From assembly GCA_024398615.1 (NCBI GenBank), contig JAKSIU010000010.1:1-64000 (forward strand): a DNA stretch of 64,000 nt, in the 5' to 3' direction. Every line of letters begins with the position of its first letter. Position 1 is the stretch's first letter. A program made the position numbers and the translations under genes. Shown here one piece after another: positions 43,573 to 54,867 of this stretch. Source of the stretch: Bacteroidaceae bacterium. GTDB lineage: Bacteria > Bacteroidota > Bacteroidia > Bacteroidales > Bacteroidaceae. The notes beneath the pieces are model-generated. The model did not search any database. It had not been told where the DNA came from and saw only the letters and a program-made list of their open reading frames with translations.

Positions 43573-44838
43573 ATGAACAATACAGTCAGACAACTGCTGG
43601 ACAAGCTTCCACGTCCGAAGGGTGATCGCCAGATAATCATCATTGTGGCTGTCATGCTGACCATTTCGATTATCGAGGTGTTCAGCGCGAGCAGCCGACT
43701 GACATTCGGTGGCAAGAATTATCTGAATCCTATCCTTTCACATGGCAGTCATATAGTTATTGCCATATTTCTGATGTATCTGTTCCAGAACATTCATTAT
43801 AAGAAGTACAAATATCTTAATGTGGTCCTGTTGCCGCTTTCAATAGGGCTGCTGATTTTCCTCAGCATACGTGGCGCACATACGAATGACGCGCAGAGAT
43901 GGATAGATCTGAAACTGTTCCAGCTTCAGCCGTCAGAACTGGCAAAGATATCGATAGTCCTGTTCAATGCATTCCAACTGGCGAAGATGGACAGGAGCGA
44001 TGAAATGAGCCAGTTGAAGACTTTCCAGCGCATCTTGTTGGTGACAGCGATTGTGGTTCTGCTTATTGTCGGCGAGAATCTTTCGACTGCTCTGATTATC
44101 GCTGCCGTGACATATTCCATGATGCTGATTGGTGGGATATCCGGAAAGAGAATGCTGCGTCTGACTGCGGTCGTCGCTCTGGCCGGAGGGCTGGCATTGG
44201 CCGGACTGTTGCTTGTCCCGTCCAGCGTAATCAGGGATTCCAAGATCATTCCCCATCGTGCCGTTACATGGCAGAGCCGTGTGAAGGACGCATTCGGAGG
44301 CGATTCAAAGAAGCTCTCTCCGGAGGAATTCAGCCGTGAAGTCGCACCGGACAATCCTCAGGTCACACATGCCAGGATTGCCGTTGCAAGCAGTGGCGTA
44401 ATAGGTAAACTGCCCGGAAATTCCAAGGAAAGGGATTTCCTGCAGGAGGCATATTGTGACATGATATATGCTGTAATCATTGAGGAACTGGGACTGGCCG
44501 GTGCAGTGGTCGTACTTCTGCTTTATCTGTGGCTGATGCTCAGGATCGGGTATATAGCATCGCACTGCAGGAAAAGGTATCCGGCATATCTCGCTATGGG
44601 AATCGGCATGCTTCTCTGTGTCCAGGCGTTCATCAACATGTCAGTTGCAGTAGGGCTGGGACCTGTGACCGGACAGGCACTGCCGCTTATCAGCAAAGGC
44701 GGCACATCAATGATCGTTTCCGGTATGTGCATAGGCATGCTGCTTGGAATAAGCTGCAGCCTTGAAGAGAATGAGGCCCAGACAAATATGCAGGAAGAGC
44801 AGCTTCCTACACCAATACAGGAAAATTCATCATTATGA
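43573..44838 (+). CDS. ftsW: Septal peptidoglycan polymerase FtsW
   Basis: A 421-residue SEDS glycosyltransferase with ten membrane helices that polymerises lipid II at the septum with the PBP encoded upstream. Family landmarks are DAQRWIDLKLFQLQPSELAK and, near the C-terminus, TGQALPLISKGGTSM. A large periplasmic loop lies at about residues 225-285. Overlaps the next gene by 4 bp. Confidence 0.94.
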   Translation: MNNTVRQLLDKLPRPKGDRQIIIIVAVMLTISIIEVFSASSRLTFGGKNYLNPILSHGSHIVIAIFLMYLFQNIHYKKYKYLNVVLLPLSIGLLIFLSIRGAHTNDAQRWIDLKLFQLQPSELAKISIVLFNAFQLAKMDRSDEMSQLKTFQRILLVTAIVVLLIVGENLSTALIIAAVTYSMMLIGGISGKRMLRLTAVVALAGGLALAGLLLVPSSVIRDSKIIPHRAVTWQSRVKDAFGGDSKKLSPEEFSREVAPDNPQVTHARIAVASSGVIGKLPGNSKERDFLQEAYCDMIYAVIIEELGLAGAVVVLLLYLWLMLRIGYIASHCRKRYPAYLAMGIGMLLCVQAFINMSVAVGLGPVTGQALPLISKGGTSMIVSGMCIGMLLGISCSLEENEAQTNMQEEQLPTPIQENSSL

Positions 44839-47354
44839 GAACCAATATGAAAGAGAATCCGAGAATAATTATCAGCGGTGGCGGAACAGGCGGACATATT
44901 TTTCCGGCTGTATCCATAGCCAAGGCAATCAGAAGCATTTATCCTGATGCCGATATCCTGTTCGTTGGAGCCGAAGGACGCATGGAGATGCAGAGAGTTC
45001 CCGAGGCCGGTTTTCCAATCAAGGGCCTGCCAATCTGCGGATTTGACCGTTCCAATCCTTTGAAGAACATATCGGTTCTGTTCAAGGTGGTGAAGAGCCA
45101 GCTCATGGCCCGCAGGATAATCCGTGAGTTCCGTCCCATGGTGGCGGTGGGTGTAGGCGGATATGCCAGCGGCCCGACACTGAAGATGGCTGGGATGATG
45201 GGCATTCCGACACTCCTGCAGGAACAGAATTCGTTTGCCGGAGTCACCAACAAGCTGCTTGCCAAAAAAGCCGCAAAGATTTGTGTTGCATATGACGGGA
45301 TGGAACGCTTCTTCCCTGCCGACCGTATCATGAAGACCGGAAATCCCGTGCGTCCCAATCTGACTGAAAACCGTATGGACAGGAACGAGGCCGCCCGGAT
45401 TATGGGAATTGACCCTGCCAGACGTACAATACTCATAGTCGGTGGCAGCCTGGGAGCCCGAACTCTGAATGAAAGTGTCCTTGCCAGTCTGGATACGATA
45501 CGGTCCAATGCCGATGTCCAGTTCATCTGGCAGACAGGAAAATATTACTTTGAGGAAATGAAACGCCGTCTGGCAGAAAAGGACAGCGTACCCAATCTGT
45601 TCCCGATGGAATTCATCAGCAATATGGATGCGGCTTACCGTGTTGCTGATCTTGTGATATCCAGAGCCGGTGCAGGTACCATATCAGAGCTGTGTCTGCT
45701 TGGTAAGGCCGTAATACTGGTGCCTTCACCGAATGTGGCTGAAGACCATCAGACCAAGAATGCAATGGCTCTTGCTGACCGTGATGCCGCCATCCACATT
45801 GCCGACCGCGATGCTGTGGAGAAACTTGTTCCTGCAGCACTTGAACTGGCAGCCGATGAACAGCGCCTGGGCTCACTCCGGGAGAACATTCTCAAACTTG
45901 CCTTGAAGAATTCGGCTGAGACCATTGCACGTGAAGTACTGAAACTGGCGGGGTATGATGATTTTCCGCTAGACCCCAAGAACATAAGGAATGTGTTTTT
46001 CCTGGGTGCCGGAGGAATAGGCATGAGTGCTTTGGAACGGTATTTCCTTAAACAGGGAATCCGGGTTGCCGGTTATGACCGCTGTGCAAGCCAGCTCACA
46101 CATGATCTGGAGTCCGAAGGAGCCGCCCTGTTCTATGATGACAATGAAGGACTTATCCCGGAATATTGCCGTGACAGGGAGTCGACACTGGTTGTCTTCA
46201 CCCCGGCTATTCCTGCCGATAACCGTTGTCTTTCATGGTTCCGCGCTAATGGATTCGACATACAGAAAAGAGCCCAGGTACTGGGAACTCTGACACGCAC
46301 CATGGATGGTCTGTGTGTTGCGGGAACTCATGGCAAGACCACCACTTCATCAATGCTTGCCCATATACTGAACGGTACGGAGTCAGGATGCAATGCCTTC
46401 CTTGGCGGCATTCTGAAAAACACGCGCAGCAATTATATGGCAAGCACGGCCAGTCGTAATGTAGTGATTGAGGCCGATGAGTTTGACCGTTCGTTCCATC
46501 ATCTGAGACCGCTGCGCAGTGTCATTACAGCAGTCGATGCCGACCATCTTGACATTTACGGAACCTATGAGGCCTATGTCGAAAGCTTCCGCAAGTACTG
46601 CAGCCTGATCCGTCAGGGTGGCGATCTTGTCCTGCACATCGGTCTTGAGGAGAAACTCAGACCGCAGCTGCAGCCTGATGTAAAACTGCATACCTATGGT
46701 CTGGACAGTGGCGATTTCCACGCAGCCAATGTCCGTACAGGTGACGGGCATCTTGTGTTTGACTTCATTTCTCCGCTTGGCAACATTGCCGATGTCGAAC
46801 TTGGCGTTCCCGTTCCAATCAATGTCGAGAATGCGGTTGCCGCCATGGGAATGGCCCAGTTGAGTGGTGTCGCTGAAGCCGATATAAGGAAAGGCGTAAT
46901 GATTTTTGGAGGATGCGACCGCCGTTTTGATTTCCATGTACGCGGTGAGAAGGTTTTCCTGAGCGATTATGCACATCATCCCGAGGAACTGCGCCAGTGT
47001 GCGCTGTCACTTCGCCAGCTGTATGCAGACCGGACAATTGCCGCAATTTTCCAGCCGCATCTTTATACGCGTACCAGAGACTTCCACAAGGAATTCGCTC
47101 AGGCTCTGTCACTGTTTGACAAGGTCTGGCTTACCGAGATATATCCGGCCCGTGAACAGCCCATTCCCGGTGTGTCAAGCCAGATGGTCGCAGATCTCAT
47201 TGAACCGGGCGTCTTCCAGGGAATCGTACCGAAAGACCAGGTTCCGGAACTGGTCCGTTCCAAGAGAGATGAGCTTCAGGTGCTGTTGACCGTGGGCGCC
47301 GGAGACCTGGAGGACAAGGTGGATGAAATAACCCGAATACTGGAAGAGAAGTGA
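44835..47354 (+). CDS. murG-murC: MurG-MurC fusion protein
   Basis: One 839-residue frame covers two enzymes. Residues 1-375 are MurG, which adds GlcNAc to lipid I: GGGTGGHIFPA (near 15), VGVGGYASGPTLK, GGSLGARTLNES and ISRAGAGTISEL. Residues 380-839 are MurC, which adds L-Ala to UDP-MurNAc: FFLGAGGIGMSALERYFL, the ATP loop AGTHGKTTTS (near 496), EADEFDRSFH, and FQPHLYTRTRDF. In most relatives these are two adjacent genes. No stop or in-frame ATG occurs at the junction near residue 376 (position 45960), where a TAG lies one frame off. Both halves look complete. A single-base sequencing error could mimic a fusion, but no good murC start exists in the other frames. Confidence 0.88.
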   Translation: MRTNMKENPRIIISGGGTGGHIFPAVSIAKAIRSIYPDADILFVGAEGRMEMQRVPEAGFPIKGLPICGFDRSNPLKNISVLFKVVKSQLMARRIIREFRPMVAVGVGGYASGPTLKMAGMMGIPTLLQEQNSFAGVTNKLLAKKAAKICVAYDGMERFFPADRIMKTGNPVRPNLTENRMDRNEAARIMGIDPARRTILIVGGSLGARTLNESVLASLDTIRSNADVQFIWQTGKYYFEEMKRRLAEKDSVPNLFPMEFISNMDAAYRVADLVISRAGAGTISELCLLGKAVILVPSPNVAEDHQTKNAMALADRDAAIHIADRDAVEKLVPAALELAADEQRLGSLRENILKLALKNSAETIAREVLKLAGYDDFPLDPKNIRNVFFLGAGGIGMSALERYFLKQGIRVAGYDRCASQLTHDLESEGAALFYDDNEGLIPEYCRDRESTLVVFTPAIPADNRCLSWFRANGFDIQKRAQVLGTLTRTMDGLCVAGTHGKTTTSSMLAHILNGTESGCNAFLGGILKNTRSNYMASTASRNVVIEADEFDRSFHHLRPLRSVITAVDADHLDIYGTYEAYVESFRKYCSLIRQGGDLVLHIGLEEKLRPQLQPDVKLHTYGLDSGDFHAANVRTGDGHLVFDFISPLGNIADVELGVPVPINVENAVAAMGMAQLSGVAEADIRKGVMIFGGCDRRFDFHVRGEKVFLSDYAHHPEELRQCALSLRQLYADRTIAAIFQPHLYTRTRDFHKEFAQALSLFDKVWLTEIYPAREQPIPGVSSQMVADLIEPGVFQGIVPKDQVPELVRSKRDELQVLLTVGAGDLEDKVDEITRILEEK

Positions 47355-48085
47355 AGAAGATACTGCCCATACTGTTTGCCGCACTGCTCGGAGCGTACAT
47401 GATTTTCGGCATCATTTTCCTGACAGGGAAAAATGATGACAAACGTGTGTGCCAGGGTGTGGAGTTGAGTGTACGTGACAGCGTGTCAAATGAAATGGTA
47501 ACACTTGCTACGGTCATGGATATGCTTAAGGACAATGGGATGGATCCTGTCGGAAAACCGATGGACAAGCTCCTTCTGGACAGTATGGAGAATGTACTTG
47601 TCAAGCATCCTTTCATAGACCGGGCCCAGTGCTTCGGTACGTCAGGTGACTATCTGAAAGTGAACGTGACGACAAAAGTCCCTCTTGTCAGAGTACGCAA
47701 TGACAGGGGACAGGACTTTTACGTTGACAGTCATGGAGGAATACTTCCCTGCAGGTCAACCGCCATTCATGTCCCTGTGGCTACCGGACATATTGATTAT
47801 GCTTTTGCAGGCGGACCTCTGCTTGAGGTAGTCAATGCGATTAATGCCAGCCGTTTCTGGAAAGCTCAGATAGAACAGATTAATGTGACTGACAAGGGAT
47901 TCTTCGAACTCGTTCCCAGAGTGGGATACCATATACTTGAAATAGGAACCGCTCAGGATGTGCCTGTCAAGCTGGACCGTCTCATGAACTTTTATGAAAA
48001 GGGTCTTGATAATGTAGGCTGGAACAAATACAGCAGGATAAGCGTAGCCTATCAGAATCAGGTGGTGTGCAGAAAAAGAAAATGA
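47351..48085 (+). CDS. ftsQ: FtsQ-like cell division protein
   Basis: A 244-residue bitopic protein with one membrane helix (about residues 5-25) and a periplasmic part containing a POTRA-like domain and the FtsQ beta domain (HPFIDRAQCF, VNVTTKVPLVRVR, FYVDSHGGILP). It connects early and late divisome proteins. A GTG start overlaps the MurG-MurC stop by 4 bp. The end overlaps ftsA by 4 bp. Confidence 0.88.
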   Translation: MKKILPILFAALLGAYMIFGIIFLTGKNDDKRVCQGVELSVRDSVSNEMVTLATVMDMLKDNGMDPVGKPMDKLLLDSMENVLVKHPFIDRAQCFGTSGDYLKVNVTTKVPLVRVRNDRGQDFYVDSHGGILPCRSTAIHVPVATGHIDYAFAGGPLLEVVNAINASRFWKAQIEQINVTDKGFFELVPRVGYHILEIGTAQDVPVKLDRLMNFYEKGLDNVGWNKYSRISVAYQNQVVCRKRK

Positions 48086-49551
48086 TACAAACAGATATGG
48101 AAATGGATACAGAAAAGACAATTGTCGCCATAGAACTGGCATCGTCCAAGGTATCGGGCGTGGCAGGACAGAGGCAGCCCGATGGCAGCATGAAAGTGCT
48201 TGCTTACGCCAGCGTGCCGTCACAGTCATGCATCAGGTATGGAGCGGTCTATAATCTTGACCGCACGGCAAACGCAATTGCCAATGTGATAACGCGGCTT
48301 GATGCAATGCTGTCAACGAAAATCGAGCGTGTGTATATAGGCTATAATGCAAGGACACTCCGTTCAATGTCCTGCCAGGTGGAGCGTGCCTTTGATGAGG
48401 ACACCGTAATATCGCAGCAGATAATAGATGACATGTTTTCCGAATGTGATATGGAGGAAAGGGAAGGCTATCTGAGTCTGCTCCTTGAATCGCAGGAATA
48501 TGTCGTGGACGGAAGGCACATGCCGGAAACAGATCCTATGGGAGTGGCCTGCCGCAGGATATCGGGAAACTATATGAAGGTGCTTCTGGGACAGCAGGTC
48601 GCCGAATACATGGCGCAGTGTTTCGGTATGGCATCGGTCCAGATTCTTGACGGTTTCGTTTCGGCGGTAGCTCAAGCCGATGTGATTCTTTCCGATGAAG
48701 ACCGTCAGCAGGGATGTGCTCTTGTCGATTACGGAGCTGATACCACAACCGTATCGGTCTATCGTGGCGGCATGCTGCGTTTCCTGCGTGTGATACCTCT
48801 TGGCAGTTCGCTCATAACCCGTGATCTGGTTCAGATTCTCAAGATTGACGAGGATCAGGCCGAGTCGCTGAAGTGCAGGTACGGCCTGTACAACCTGAAA
48901 CAGGAAAATGATCCGGAGGCTCAGATTCTTGTAGGCGACCGCAGTTTCAAACTGTCGGAGATAGGCGATATCATTGGGGCACGCAACGAGGAGATTGTCC
49001 GTAACATAATGGCAAGAATCAAGGATTCGGGATATGAGGATGTGCTGTTTGCCGGACTGGTGTTGACAGGAGGCGGGAGCCGTCTGCAAGGACTGCAGCA
49101 GGTATTGACCAAACTCATGCCGAAGATGAGGGTACCGCGCTTTGTGACCCAGCCCGATGGATTCACTTGGGTGGAGCCTTCATGGAACAGCAATGACGGA
49201 TCTCAGATGGGACTGCTTTCAGTGCTGACAAAGGGCTGTGAAAACTGCTGTGACATGCCGCTGCCAAAGATGGATGACATTGAACGCCTTACATCGGAGA
49301 ATCAGGACAAGGTCTCAATGGGCAGTCTGTTCACTTTTGATGGCGAAAGCGCTCAGGAGGAACGTGACCGTCAGGAACAGGAACGCATTCAGGCAGCCAG
49401 AGCTGAAGCCGAAGCACAGACTGCGGCATCGGCTGACAGCCAGGAAAAACAGGAGAATGAAAAGCCGCAGGGAGGTAAGAAACGGAAGAACAGCTTCATG
49501 TCCTTCCTGAAGGGAATTGTTGAAAAAGGAGAGGAATTCCTTGATGAGTAA
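48082..49551 (+). CDS. ftsA: Cell division protein FtsA
   Basis: A 489-residue actin-like ATPase that anchors FtsZ to the membrane. The phosphate-binding segments are IAIELASSKVSG-like at the N-terminus, CALVDYGADTTTVSVYRGG near residue 215, and GLVLTGGGSRLQGL near 325. A charged Gln/Glu/Ala-rich linker of about 60 residues leads to an amphipathic C-terminal helix (SFMSFLKGIVEKGEEFL) that fits membrane binding. The ATG at 48082 overlaps the ftsQ stop; the upstream GTG is less likely. Confidence 0.92.
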   Translation: MIQTDMEMDTEKTIVAIELASSKVSGVAGQRQPDGSMKVLAYASVPSQSCIRYGAVYNLDRTANAIANVITRLDAMLSTKIERVYIGYNARTLRSMSCQVERAFDEDTVISQQIIDDMFSECDMEEREGYLSLLLESQEYVVDGRHMPETDPMGVACRRISGNYMKVLLGQQVAEYMAQCFGMASVQILDGFVSAVAQADVILSDEDRQQGCALVDYGADTTTVSVYRGGMLRFLRVIPLGSSLITRDLVQILKIDEDQAESLKCRYGLYNLKQENDPEAQILVGDRSFKLSEIGDIIGARNEEIVRNIMARIKDSGYEDVLFAGLVLTGGGSRLQGLQQVLTKLMPKMRVPRFVTQPDGFTWVEPSWNSNDGSQMGLLSVLTKGCENCCDMPLPKMDDIERLTSENQDKVSMGSLFTFDGESAQEERDRQEQERIQAARAEAEAQTAASADSQEKQENEKPQGGKKRKNSFMSFLKGIVEKGEEFLDE

Positions 49552-49574
49552 AACCGGATAAAAGGCATCTTGAT

Positions 49575-50807
49575 ATGAACGAAAAGATAATGGCTTTTGA
49601 AAGCGAGGGTACCCTTCCGTTTGATTTTCCTACGGAATCGCGCAAGATAATAAAGGTAATAGGCGTTGGCGGTGGCGGTGGCAATGCCGTTCGCAACATG
49701 TACCACGAGGGAATCCGTGATGTGGTGTTTGTGGTCGCAAATACTGACCAGCAGGCGCTGGCCGATTCGGAAATTCCCATCAAACTCCAGTTGGGACGTG
49801 AGACCACTAAGGGACTCGGTGCAGGAAATGATCCGGAAGTGGCCCGTCAGGCAGCCGAGGAAAGCATAGAGGATATCAGGGCCCAGTTCAAGGATGACAC
49901 CCAGATGGTATTCATAACGGCCGGCATGGGTGGTGGAACGGGAACCGGTGCGGCTCCGGTCATTGCCCGTGTGGCACGTGAGATGGGAATGTTGACAGTA
50001 GGAATAGTCACCATCCCGTTCAAGTTCGAGATGAGACGTAAGATCAAACAGGCCCTGCGCGGAGTCCGCGAACTTTCCCAGTATGTTGATGCCCTTCTGG
50101 TCATCAGCAATGAGAAACTGCTTGAACTCTGTCCGGGAACCAGTGTTTCTGACGGTTTCAAACGTGCCGACCAGACACTTACGACAGCTACCAAGAGCAT
50201 AGCCGAACTGATTACCTGCCGCGGAATCATCAATCTTGACTTCCGTGACGTGCGCAAGATTCTGACCGATGGCGGTGTGGCAATAATGAGTGAAGGTGCT
50301 GCAAGCGGTGAAAACCGTGTGGCTCTTGCCTTTGAAGCCGCCCTGCATTCTCCGCTTCTGTACAATAATGACATTCACAAATCAGGTAAGATACTGTTCA
50401 ATATCTATCAGACCAACGATGCATCCCAGCATCTGCAGCTTGATGAAATCAACGAGATACGTCATTTCATGGACAAGTTCGTTGACAAGAACATTGAGGT
50501 CATCTGGGGACTTGCAATTGATGACAATCTGAAAGAGGGAATCAGAATTGCCGTACTGGCTACAGGATTCGGCGTTGACAGCATTCCGATGATTGACGAT
50601 GATGACGAAGCCGGAGCGCAGAGCATTATTGACAGGATCTACGATGAGAACTCCACAAGCAGCAAACTGCTGTGCCTGTATGAACTGGACGATTCCGATC
50701 TGGACAATGCGGTTCTGATCGATGCAATTGCATCGCGTCCTGCGTTCTCACGCACGACTCAGGATATCAATGATTTCAAGACGATGAGAAAATCGGCCGC
50801 AAACTGA
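49575..50807 (+). CDS. ftsZ: Cell division GTPase FtsZ
   Basis: A 410-residue tubulin homologue forming the Z-ring. It has [13 protein letters not shown] at the N-terminus, the tubulin signature [15 protein letters not shown] (near 117), and the T7-like segment [11 protein letters not shown]. The C-terminal linker is short; [11 protein letters not shown] near the end may stand for the FtsA-binding peptide. Last gene of the dcw cluster; its stop is one base from that of the convergent recO, with no terminator visible between them. Confidence 0.96.
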   Translation: MNEKIMAFESEGTLPFDFPTESRKIIKVIGVGGGGGNAVRNMYHEGIRDVVFVVANTDQQALADSEIPIKLQLGRETTKGLGAGNDPEVARQAAEESIEDIRAQFKDDTQMVFITAGMGGGTGTGAAPVIARVAREMGMLTVGIVTIPFKFEMRRKIKQALRGVRELSQYVDALLVISNEKLLELCPGTSVSDGFKRADQTLTTATKSIAELITCRGIINLDFRDVRKILTDGGVAIMSEGAASGENRVALAFEAALHSPLLYNNDIHKSGKILFNIYQTNDASQHLQLDEINEIRHFMDKFVDKNIEVIWGLAIDDNLKEGIRIAVLATGFGVDSIPMIDDDDEAGAQSIIDRIYDENSTSSKLLCLYELDDSDLDNAVLIDAIASRPAFSRTTQDINDFKTMRKSAAN

Positions 50808-50808
50808 A

Positions 50809-51537
50809 TCATCCGGCGAATACCGTTTCAAGAATGTCAATGGATTCCAGTACCGGGAAATCAGGCAGGTGAAGACGGAAATACCGGTTCAGGACACGTA
50901 ACAATATGGCGCGCAGGCTTCCGTTGAGCCGCGCGTCATCCTTATTCATGAGACTGCTGTCAAGAATGCCGGCTATTGCCGCGCTTTCAGAGACCGATGC
51001 AAAATCGCTGTGCGGACAAATGTCCGTAAAGCATCCTTCTCTCAGATCCAGTACATATCCCTTCCGGTAACCGTCAATGTCCGGGCTGATGCCGAGCCCG
51101 TTAGCCACGCCCAGCATGATTTCCAGATGGAAGTCGGCACAGTCGGCTTCATCGGCCTTATCAAACCAGTCCAGGCTTTTGGAAAGGAAGGTGTATAGTC
51201 TCGGATTGCACGATTCGCCTTTGAGCGCGTGCGTGAGGAATTCGGAAAGAAAGAGTGAAATGGCGCATTTTACCGGACTGGATGAGATGTTGCAGTTGGG
51301 CCTGAGGTTGCGCACGTCCTTCATGTGGAACAGTGAAGCGCTCGGAATGTAATCGGTCTGGAATTCTATGTTGGTCAGCGCCTGCTGTAGGGAATTCCTT
51401 GCTGCACTTCGCTGGGTATGTCCAAGCCGGAACACGAACGATGCCATGCCTCTGGTCTCAGTGAACACCCTGATGATGCTTACGTTGTCACTGTGACGTG
51501 TCGATGACACTACAATCCCCCGTTCTTTCTGCCACAT
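50809..51537 (-). CDS. recO: DNA repair protein RecO
   Basis: A 242-residue protein that loads RecA with RecR. The N-terminal OB fold begins KERGIVVSSTRHSDNVSIIRVFT, and the helical C-terminal domain contains LSEFLTHALKG and HLEIMLGVANGLGI. The zinc cysteines of some RecO proteins are reduced here to scattered Cys. Convergent with ftsZ. Confidence 0.88.
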   Translation of the reverse strand: MWQKERGIVVSSTRHSDNVSIIRVFTETRGMASFVFRLGHTQRSAARNSLQQALTNIEFQTDYIPSASLFHMKDVRNLRPNCNISSSPVKCAISLFLSEFLTHALKGESCNPRLYTFLSKSLDWFDKADEADCADFHLEIMLGVANGLGISPDIDGYRKGYVLDLREGCFTDICPHSDFASVSESAAIAGILDSSLMNKDDARLNGSLRAILLRVLNRYFRLHLPDFPVLESIDILETVFAG

Positions 51538-51592
51538 TTTCTCTTTATCAGGCCTTGTTTTGTGCGAATTTACAAAAAAATGTTCGAGAATG

Positions 51593-51623
51593 TTTGGCAG
51601 GTAAAAAAAAGTGGCTACTTTTG
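51593..51623 (+). promoter_or_regulatory. Promoter of tRNA-Glu (and rpsT)
   Basis: TTTG (51593-51596), 19-bp spacer, TACTTTTG (51616-51623): full consensus. Confidence 0.82.
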
Positions 51624-51667
51624 CAACCGCTTAAAAGGCAAGCCGCCTGAGCTTGATCAGGACTGAT

Positions 51668-51739
51668 GGCGTGTTCGTATATCGGTTAGTACTCAAGATT
51701 TTCATTCTTGCAAGATGAGTTCGACTCTCATACACGCTA
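51668..51739 (+). tRNA. tRNA-Glu (anticodon TTC)
   Basis: 72 nt, acceptor GGCGTGT with ACACGCT (G-U first pair), anticodon loop TTTTCAT in stem CAAGA/TCTTG, T-loop TTCGACT, discriminator A. rpsT follows after 30 bp without a separate promoter that I can see. Confidence 0.9.
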
Positions 51740-51769
51740 CAAATAGAAACAAAAATAATTGAAAAGATA

Positions 51770-52024
51770 ATGGCAAATCACAAGTCAGCCTTGAAGGCTA
51801 TGAGAAAGAGCGAGAAGAACAGACTTCACAACCGCTACTACGCTAAGACCATGCGTAATGCAGTTCGTTCACTTCGCGCCATGACCAGCAAGGAAGAGGC
51901 ATCAGCTACCTATCCGAAGGTACAGAAGCTGCTTGACAAGATGGCAAAGACCAAGCTCATCCACAAGAACAAGGCCGCCAATCTCAAGTCAAAGCTCTGC
52001 GCTCACATCGCTAAGCTGGCCTAA
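51770..52024 (+). CDS. rpsT: 30S ribosomal protein S20
   Basis: An 84-residue very basic helical protein that binds 16S r[23 protein letters not shown] at the start and [19 protein letters not shown] at the end are typical. Probably read from the tRNA-Glu promoter. Confidence 0.96.
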   Translation: MANHKSALKAMRKSEKNRLHNRYYAKTMRNAVRSLRAMTSKEEASATYPKVQKLLDKMAKTKLIHKNKAANLKSKLCAHIAKLA

Positions 52025-52051
52025 GAGTTTCCTTTCAGTTCAAAAGTCTTC

Positions 52052-52079
52052 AGGTTGGAGTTTTCTCCAACCTTTTTTG
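52052..52079 (+). terminator. Terminator of rpsT
   Basis: AGGTTGGAG pairs with CTCCAACCT around TTTT and is followed by six T. Confidence 0.9.
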
Positions 52080-52084
52080 TTTTT

Positions 52085-52150
52085 GCCGAACAGGGGACAG
52101 GAACCGTTCCGTTCAGATTTGAACGGAACGGTTCCTGTCCCCTGTTCGGC
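52085..52150. repeat. 66-nt perfect palindrome, 31-bp stem
   Basis: Arms 52085-52115 and 52120-52150 are exact reverse complements, with a GATT loop. It begins GCCGAACAGGGGACAGG and lies between the rpsT terminator and the gyrB stop. No T-run follows, and the length and perfection exceed a normal terminator. The GGGGACAGGAACCG type resembles REP/RAYT-associated palindromes (inference). Confidence 0.9.
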
Positions 52151-52155
52151 TTGAC

Positions 52156-54159
<2,004 letters not shown>

Positions 54160-54274
54160 TTATTTAAAAAGTGCATTTTTGGTTAATTTGGCATGCAACC
54201 TTACATTTTTTTCCTTTGTATGTTGTATTTTTGCATTTTGATTATTGAAACATGCATAAACTTACAATATCGGT

Positions 54275-54850
54275 ATGGATGAGAAAGCATCGGTTGGAAA
54301 GAAAATACGTTCTATAAGGGAATCCAAGTCAATTGACATTGAAGTGCTGGCCGAGCGTGCCCAGCTGCCGCTGGAACAGGTGGAGGCTATTGAAAACGGA
54401 TGTCCGCTTCCGGGACTTGCACCGCTTATCAGGATTGCCCGTGTGCTGGGAGTCCGTCTTGGCACCTTCCTTGATGACCAGCAGAGCGTTGGAGCTGTTG
54501 TAAGCAGGCATGAGGAGGAACGCGAGAGCGTACGTTTCTCGAACCACGGAACGGCAGGCCATGAAAGCATGGTCTATCATTCTCTCTCAGAAGGTAAGGA
54601 GAACCGTCATCTTGAGCCTTTCGTGATAGACATTCTTCCTACTGACAATACCGGTTTCGATCTCTCAAGTCACGAGGGTGAGGAATTCATCTTTGTCCTT
54701 GACGGCATGGTCGAAGTCGTTTACGGCAGGCATCAGTATGTTCTCGAGAAAGGTGACAGCATCTATTACGATTCCATAGTGAAACATCACGTGCACGGTT
54801 TTGACGGAAGTAAGGCCAAGATCCTTGCAGTTATATATACACCAATCTGA
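54275..54850 (+). CDS. XRE-family regulator with cupin domain (first)
   Basis: A 191-residue protein: an XRE helix-turn-helix (residues 5-65, [20 protein letters not shown]) and a C-terminal cupin (about 110-188, [14 protein letters not shown] and [11 protein letters not shown]). Such proteins sense a small molecule in the cupin and control neighbouring metabolic genes. It precedes an acyl-CoA ligase by 17 bp. A similar regulator lies at 56522. Confidence 0.9.
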   Translation: MDEKASVGKKIRSIRESKSIDIEVLAERAQLPLEQVEAIENGCPLPGLAPLIRIARVLGVRLGTFLDDQQSVGAVVSRHEEERESVRFSNHGTAGHESMVYHSLSEGKENRHLEPFVIDILPTDNTGFDLSSHEGEEFIFVLDGMVEVVYGRHQYVLEKGDSIYYDSIVKHHVHGFDGSKAKILAVIYTPI

Positions 54851-54867
54851 TTCACATCCACAGGCAA

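Noticed and set aside
45960-45975. Frameshift artefact between separate murG and murC genes
   Set aside because: A TAG lies one frame off, but the single frame is uninterrupted through both enzymes and no suitable ATG for murC exists nearby; kept as a fusion with resequencing advised.
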